Positions 34,392 through 37,857 of a stretch of DNA of 37,857 nt are shown here, one piece after another. The notes under the pieces are model-generated. The model was not told where the DNA came from. It searched no databases and saw only the letters and a list, made by a program, of their open reading frames with translations. This DNA comes from Anaerolineae bacterium (lineage in GTDB: Bacteria > Chloroflexota > Anaerolineae > UBA4142 > SHND01). Each line of letters opens with the position of its first letter. Position 1 is the stretch's first letter. The position numbers and the translations under genes are program-made. The DNA lies in contig JAJVIA010000006.1 of assembly GCA_022072245.1 (NCBI GenBank), positions 1 to 37,857 on the forward strand, in the 5' to 3' direction.

Positions 34392-34421
34392 ATTCTACAA
34401 GACCTTGCGGGTTTTTGCGAA
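34392..34421 (-). promoter_or_regulatory. Possible promoter of the stand-alone GT39 gene
   Basis: The minus strand reads TTCGCA (34416-34421), an 18-bp spacer, then TAGAAT (34392-34397). The -10 matches 5 of 6 and the -35 matches 4 of 6. Only 8 bp separate it from the start codon, so translation would be leaderless or nearly so. Confidence 0.4.
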
Positions 34422-34433
34422 CAGAGCGCGGCT

Positions 34434-34467
34434 AAAAAAAACTGCGCCCGCGTTACGCGCGGGCGCA
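34434..34467 (-). terminator. Intrinsic terminator of the lepA-osmC-hydratase operon
   Basis: Minus-strand TGCGCCCGCG (34458-34467) pairs perfectly with CGCGGGCGCA (34443-34452) around a 5-base loop and is followed by a T-run (34434-34441). It begins 10 bp after the hydratase stop codon. Confidence 0.93.
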
Positions 34468-34477
34468 AGGTGGATTT

Positions 34478-35269
34478 TCATTCGGGCGTCTCGCCCAGCC
34501 GTTCCAACATCATTTGCGCCGCCGCCGCGCCAAATTCTTCCGAACCAATCAATTGCAATTGCGCGTATTCGGCGGCTTTGAGCGCTTGCGCCAACTGGAC
34601 GTCGAACGTGGCATTGATGAGTTTTTTGGAATGAGAGAGCGCTTTGAACGGCAGTTTGGCAAATTGCTGCGCCCAATTGCGCGCAATGCCGGGCATGTCG
34701 CCGGGGTCGGCGACGCGATTCACCAAGCCGACGCGCAGCGCTTCCATCGCGCTCACGTTGCGCCCGCGCAAAATAATCTCTTTCGCCCATGCGGGGCCGA
34801 CCAGCCGCGTGACGCGCGTGATGCCGCCGAGGTCGGGCAAGATGCCGTATTTTACTTCGGGCAAACCGAACGTGGCGCGCGAGGACGAAATGCGAAAATC
34901 GCACGTCACAATCATTTCGACCGCCATGCCCAAACAAACGCCATTCACCGCCGCAATCGTAATTTGCGGCAGCGCTTCGATTTTGTTAAAAGTCTCTTGC
35001 CAGCGGCGAATCATGGCGCGCAAATCGTCCGGCGTCCATTCGGACAATAACTGCATGAACAGATTCAAATCTACGCCCGACGAAAAACTTTTGCCGACGC
35101 CGTTAAAGATGACGACGCGCGTCGTTTGATTTTCTTGCAACTCGTCGCAGAGCGCGGACAAATCGTCCATCATGTCCGGCGTGAACGCGTTGAGCGTTTG
35201 GGGACGATTCAATGAAACGGTGAGCAGCGCCTCGTCCGCTTGCAGTTTGAGATGCTTGTATTGATTCAT
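34478..35269 (-). CDS. Enoyl-CoA hydratase/isomerase family protein
   Basis: This 263-residue crotonase-fold enzyme probably hydrates enoyl-CoA thioesters in fatty-acid or related catabolism. Oxyanion-hole segments are SFSSGVDLN (61-69) and NGVCLGMAVEM (109-119); in the latter, Gly-Met-Ala-Val-Glu replaces the commoner Gly-Gly-Gly-x-Glu. Both catalytic glutamates of hydratases appear present: Glu118, and Glu138 in FGLPEVKYGILPDLGG. The length is typical. Substrate chain length is unknown, and isomerase or other crotonase activities are possible. It starts 9 bp after the OsmC gene and ends with a strong terminator, so it closes the lepA operon. No ribosome-binding site is evident. Confidence 0.9.
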   Translation of the reverse strand: MNQYKHLKLQADEALLTVSLNRPQTLNAFTPDMMDDLSALCDELQENQTTRVVIFNGVGKSFSSGVDLNLFMQLLSEWTPDDLRAMIRRWQETFNKIEALPQITIAAVNGVCLGMAVEMIVTCDFRISSSRATFGLPEVKYGILPDLGGITRVTRLVGPAWAKEIILRGRNVSAMEALRVGLVNRVADPGDMPGIARNWAQQFAKLPFKALSHSKKLINATFDVQLAQALKAAEYAQLQLIGSEEFGAAAAQMMLERLGETPE

Positions 35270-35278
35270 GGACGTTTG

Positions 35279-35701
35279 TTATTCGTTCACCAATTCAAAA
35301 TCCGACGAAAGTTCGACGCCGTGTTTGAGCGTATTGTACACCGAACAGTATTTGGTTTCCGAAAGTTCAATCGCGCGCCGCAACCGTTCCGCTTTCAAGC
35401 CGTGCGCGACGACGTGATAATGTACGTGAATTTCTTGGAACGCGTGGGGCGGGCGCGCTTGCTGTTTGCTCGTCGCGGTCACGCGAAACGAGTGGAGCTG
35501 ATGTTTTTGCTTGACGATAATTTTGACCACATCGTACGCCGAACAGGCGAGCAGAGAAAGCAATAATAAATCGGACGGTTTGGCGCCTTTGAATTCGATT
35601 TGATCGCCGGGCGTCGAACCAATCACCAGCGCATTGCCATAACAATCGCGCGCCGCAAACATTTCGCCGCGCACCCAATTGATTTCTACATTCTCGGACA
35701 T
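35279..35701 (-). CDS. OsmC/Ohr-family protein
   Basis: The 140-residue product has the OsmC fold with its two reactive cysteines, in LLLLSLLACSAYDVV (Cys53) and SETKYCSVYNTL (Cys119). Related OsmC and Ohr proteins reduce organic hydroperoxides by a thiol mechanism in the cytoplasm. The central GAKPSDLLLLSL and HYHVVAHGLKAERLRRAIEL match the YhfA-like branch, whose substrate is less certain. The ATG directly abuts the lepA stop codon (no spacer), so translation probably depends on lepA. Catalytic competence is likely because both cysteines are kept; the physiological substrate is unknown. Confidence 0.92.
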   Translation of the reverse strand: MSENVEINWVRGEMFAARDCYGNALVIGSTPGDQIEFKGAKPSDLLLLSLLACSAYDVVKIIVKQKHQLHSFRVTATSKQQARPPHAFQEIHVHYHVVAHGLKAERLRRAIELSETKYCSVYNTLKHGVELSSDFELVNE

Positions 35702-37507
35702 TTAATCCTCTCCCAATTTCAAAACTGCCATAAACGCTTCTTGCGGCAGTTCCACCGTACCCAGCTGCTTCATGCGTTTCTTGCCCTTTTTCTGTTTTTC
35801 CAACAATTTCTTTTTGCGCGTAATATCGCCGCCGTAACATTTTGCCAGCACATCTTTACGCATGGCGCGAATCGTTTCGCGCGCAATGATGCGTCCGCCC
35901 AATGCCGCTTGCACCGGAACGGGAAACATTTGCGGCGGAATTACTTCTTTGAGTTTTTTCGTCAACGCCGCGCCGCGTTGATACGCATAATCTTTATGCA
36001 CAATCATTGCCAGCGCGTCCACCGGTTCGTCGTTCAGCAGCAAGGTCATTTTTTGCAGCGGCGCGCTGCGATACCCGTCGAAATGATAATCCATCGAAGC
36101 GTACCCGCGCGTACGCGATTTTAATTGGTCGTAAAAATCAATAATCAATTCCGACAGCGGCAGGAAAAAATCCATTCGCACGCGTTCGGGGTCGAGATAT
36201 TCAAGGCGGCTCTGTTCGCCGCGCCGCGCGCGCGCCAAATCCATCACCGCGCCGATATATTGCGCGGGCGTATAGACCGACACTTTCATCCACGGCTCTT
36301 CGATTTGCTCAATCACGTCGGGGTCAGGCAGCGCGGCGGGATTATCCACCGTCACAATTTCGCCGTCGGTTTCCAAGACGTGATATTCCACGCTCGGCGC
36401 CGTCGCAATCAAATCCAAATCGTATTCGCGTTCGAGCCGTTCTTGGATAATCTCCATGTGCAGCAAACCGAGAAAGCCGATGCGAAAACCGAAACCGAGC
36501 GCGGCGGACGTTTCCGGCTCGTACGTCAACGCGGCGTCGTTCAATTTCAATTTATCCAACGCGTCGCGCAGCAACGGATAATCATTCGTCGCCACCGGAT
36601 AAAATCCCGCAAACACCATCGGTTTCGCGGGTCGAAAACCGGAAAGCGGAAATTCAGCCGGACGCGTGGAATGGGTGAGCGTATCGCCCACCTGAATTTC
36701 GCGGACGCTTTTCAAGCCCGTCGCCACATAGCCCACCTCGCCCGCCGACAGGACATCCGTCGAAATGAGTTTGGGACGAAAGATGCCGACTTCGAGCGCG
36801 TCAATATCTTTGTGGTTGGACATCATCCGCAGTTTGTCGCCCTTGCAGAGTTCGCCGTCCACCACGCGCACGTACGCCACGACGCCCTTGTACGCGTCGT
36901 AATGCGAATCAAACACAAGCGCGCGTGTGGGCGCGTCGGGATTGCCGCGCGGCGCGGGTACGCGCGTCACCACCGCTTCTAAAATCGCGTCGGCGCCGAT
37001 GCCCTCTTTGGCTGAGGCGCGAATAATTTCGTCGGCGGGAATGGATAACAGATTTTCCAAATCCTGCGCGATTTCATCGGGCCGCGCCGAGGGCAAGTCA
37101 ATTTTATTAATGACCGGAATAATGACGAGATTGTTTTCGAGCGCGAGATACAGATTCGCCAGCGTTTGCGCCTCGACGCCTTGCGTCGCGTCCACGACCA
37201 GAATCGCGCCTTCGCACGCGGACAGCGCGCGCGAAACTTCGTACGTGAAATCCACATGCCCGGGCGTATCAATCAAATTCAATTCGTACGTGTTGCCGTC
37301 GTTCGCCTGATACAACATGCGGACGGCTTTGGCTTTGATCGTAATGCCCTTTTCGCGTTCCAACTCCATCTGGTCCATCACCTGCTCGACCATTTCGCGT
37401 TTGGCGACGGTGCCGGTGACTTCCAAAAGACGGTCGGTCAGCGTGGATTTGCCGTGGTCCACATGCGCCACGATGGAAAAATTGCGGATGAGTTTTTCGG
37501 AAATCAT
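35702..37507 (-). CDS. lepA: Elongation factor 4 (LepA), ribosomal GTPase
   Basis: LepA is a ribosome-associated translational GTPase. At 601 residues it has the usual length. Seen are the P-loop AHVDHGKST (14-22), switch GITIKAKAV (54-62), DTPGH (80-84) and NKID (134-137). The EF-G-like domains II, III and V follow, with [20 protein letters not shown]. The LepA-specific C-terminal domain reads [20 protein letters not shown]. The start ATG overlaps the stop of the upstream unknown ORF (ATGA), suggesting coupling, and no separate ribosome-binding site is clear. It heads a compact operon with the OsmC-type protein and the enoyl-CoA hydratase. Confidence 0.98.
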   Translation of the reverse strand: MISEKLIRNFSIVAHVDHGKSTLTDRLLEVTGTVAKREMVEQVMDQMELEREKGITIKAKAVRMLYQANDGNTYELNLIDTPGHVDFTYEVSRALSACEGAILVVDATQGVEAQTLANLYLALENNLVIIPVINKIDLPSARPDEIAQDLENLLSIPADEIIRASAKEGIGADAILEAVVTRVPAPRGNPDAPTRALVFDSHYDAYKGVVAYVRVVDGELCKGDKLRMMSNHKDIDALEVGIFRPKLISTDVLSAGEVGYVATGLKSVREIQVGDTLTHSTRPAEFPLSGFRPAKPMVFAGFYPVATNDYPLLRDALDKLKLNDAALTYEPETSAALGFGFRIGFLGLLHMEIIQERLEREYDLDLIATAPSVEYHVLETDGEIVTVDNPAALPDPDVIEQIEEPWMKVSVYTPAQYIGAVMDLARARRGEQSRLEYLDPERVRMDFFLPLSELIIDFYDQLKSRTRGYASMDYHFDGYRSAPLQKMTLLLNDEPVDALAMIVHKDYAYQRGAALTKKLKEVIPPQMFPVPVQAALGGRIIARETIRAMRKDVLAKCYGGDITRKKKLLEKQKKGKKRMKQLGTVELPQEAFMAVLKLGED

Positions 37508-37857
37508 TGTTGGCGAATCAAACTTTTAGGGCGAGCTTGCGTTTGGCGAGATTTGCGCGAACGCTTTGCCGAGCTCGGCGCGCGTAACGAACGATTTGTT
37601 TGGCGCCGCGCCGCGCCCGGCGCAGCGACAGATTCAATCATCAAATTAGAAGTATGAGGCAAAACAATCGCAATCATTTCGAGTAAATCCGCCTGACCAA
37701 AGCGTCGGCTTGCATTGACAAAAAACTCGCCTTGCGCGTCATCACACCCGCCCGCCACATCCGACTTGGTTCGCTCTGCAATGCCAATCAATTGCCGCGT
37801 CATATCCTCGAGCTGGGGCAGATTCGTCGTAAAATTGAATTTCAAGAGATAATTCTT
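37504..37857 (-). CDS. Unknown ORF coupled to lepA (5' end outside the window)
   Basis: The frame is open from the window edge to TGA at 37504-37506, 117 residues without a certain start. A TTG at 37843-37845 is possible, but no ribosome-binding site precedes it and the frame continues upstream, so the true start probably lies outside. The visible N-terminal part contains [20 protein letters not shown] and [18 protein letters not shown], a mixed helical and strand pattern. The last 45 residues are Arg/Ser/Gln-rich ([20 protein letters not shown]) and look disordered. I recognise no family. The 4-bp overlap with lepA is the main argument that it is a real gene. Confidence 0.5.
   Translation of the reverse strand, partial: KNYLLKFNFTTNLPQLEDMTRQLIGIAERTKSDVAGGCDDAQGEFFVNASRRFGQADLLEMIAIVLPHTSNLMIESVAAPGAARRQTNRSLRAPSSAKRSRKSRQTQARPKSLIRQQ

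Overview
The window looks like a chromosomal segment of a Chloroflexota bacterium (Chloroflexi, perhaps Anaerolineae or a neighbouring class). This is inferred from gene content. It carries several copies of the polytopic families named for Chloroflexi and archaea (DUF2298/'YYY' proteins and the TIGR03663/Agl23-like family), a small DUF5678-like protein, and housekeeping proteins with a GCG- and CGC-rich codon habit. No rRNA, tRNA, CRISPR array, transposase, phage gene or replication origin was seen. Nearly all genes are on the minus strand, so the window reads right to left in transcription order.

Right edge (about 32.5-37.9 kb, minus): a truncated unknown ORF is translationally coupled to lepA (EF4). 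An OsmC-family protein and an enoyl-CoA hydratase follow, ending in a strong intrinsic terminator. Next comes a stand-alone GT39-type membrane glycosyltransferase. A short plus-strand island (30.6-32.6 kb) holds a YkgJ-type cysteine-cluster protein and a divergent type I glutamine synthetase with its own terminator.

Centre (8.07-30.58 kb, minus): a tightly packed run of ten genes spanning about 22.5 kb is devoted to membrane-linked glycan assembly. In transcription order they are: an LPG-synthase-TM/AglD-like flippase-domain protein, a YfhO-like membrane protein, a cytoplasmic GT4 glycosyltransferase, a SAM methyltransferase, two GT39-type proteins, a 1644-residue GT39-DUF2298 fusion, a stand-alone DUF2298 protein, another GT39-like protein, and a TIGR03663 protein with a C-terminal six-repeat NHL propeller. 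Four-base overlaps and gaps mostly under 100 bp suggest one or a few transcripts. The likely scheme is that GT4 and the methyltransferase act in the cytoplasm, while the polytopic proteins move or use polyprenyl-phosphate sugars at the outer face. The glycan and acceptor are unknown. This is the best candidate here for an undescribed system.

Left part (0-7.9 kb): a plus-strand lipoprotein gene is divergent from a succinyl-CoA ligase operon. Between their promoters lies a cluster of hairpin-forming repeats, including a 75-bp tandem unit. In the ligase operon sucC and sucD are separated by an M20 peptidase gene and an unknown gene. After the sucD terminator come a small DUF5678-like gene and a CCA-adding enzyme. 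The last gene is secD, cut by the window edge. It has a consensus promoter (TTGACA-16-TATAAT) and a terminator-like hairpin inside its leader.
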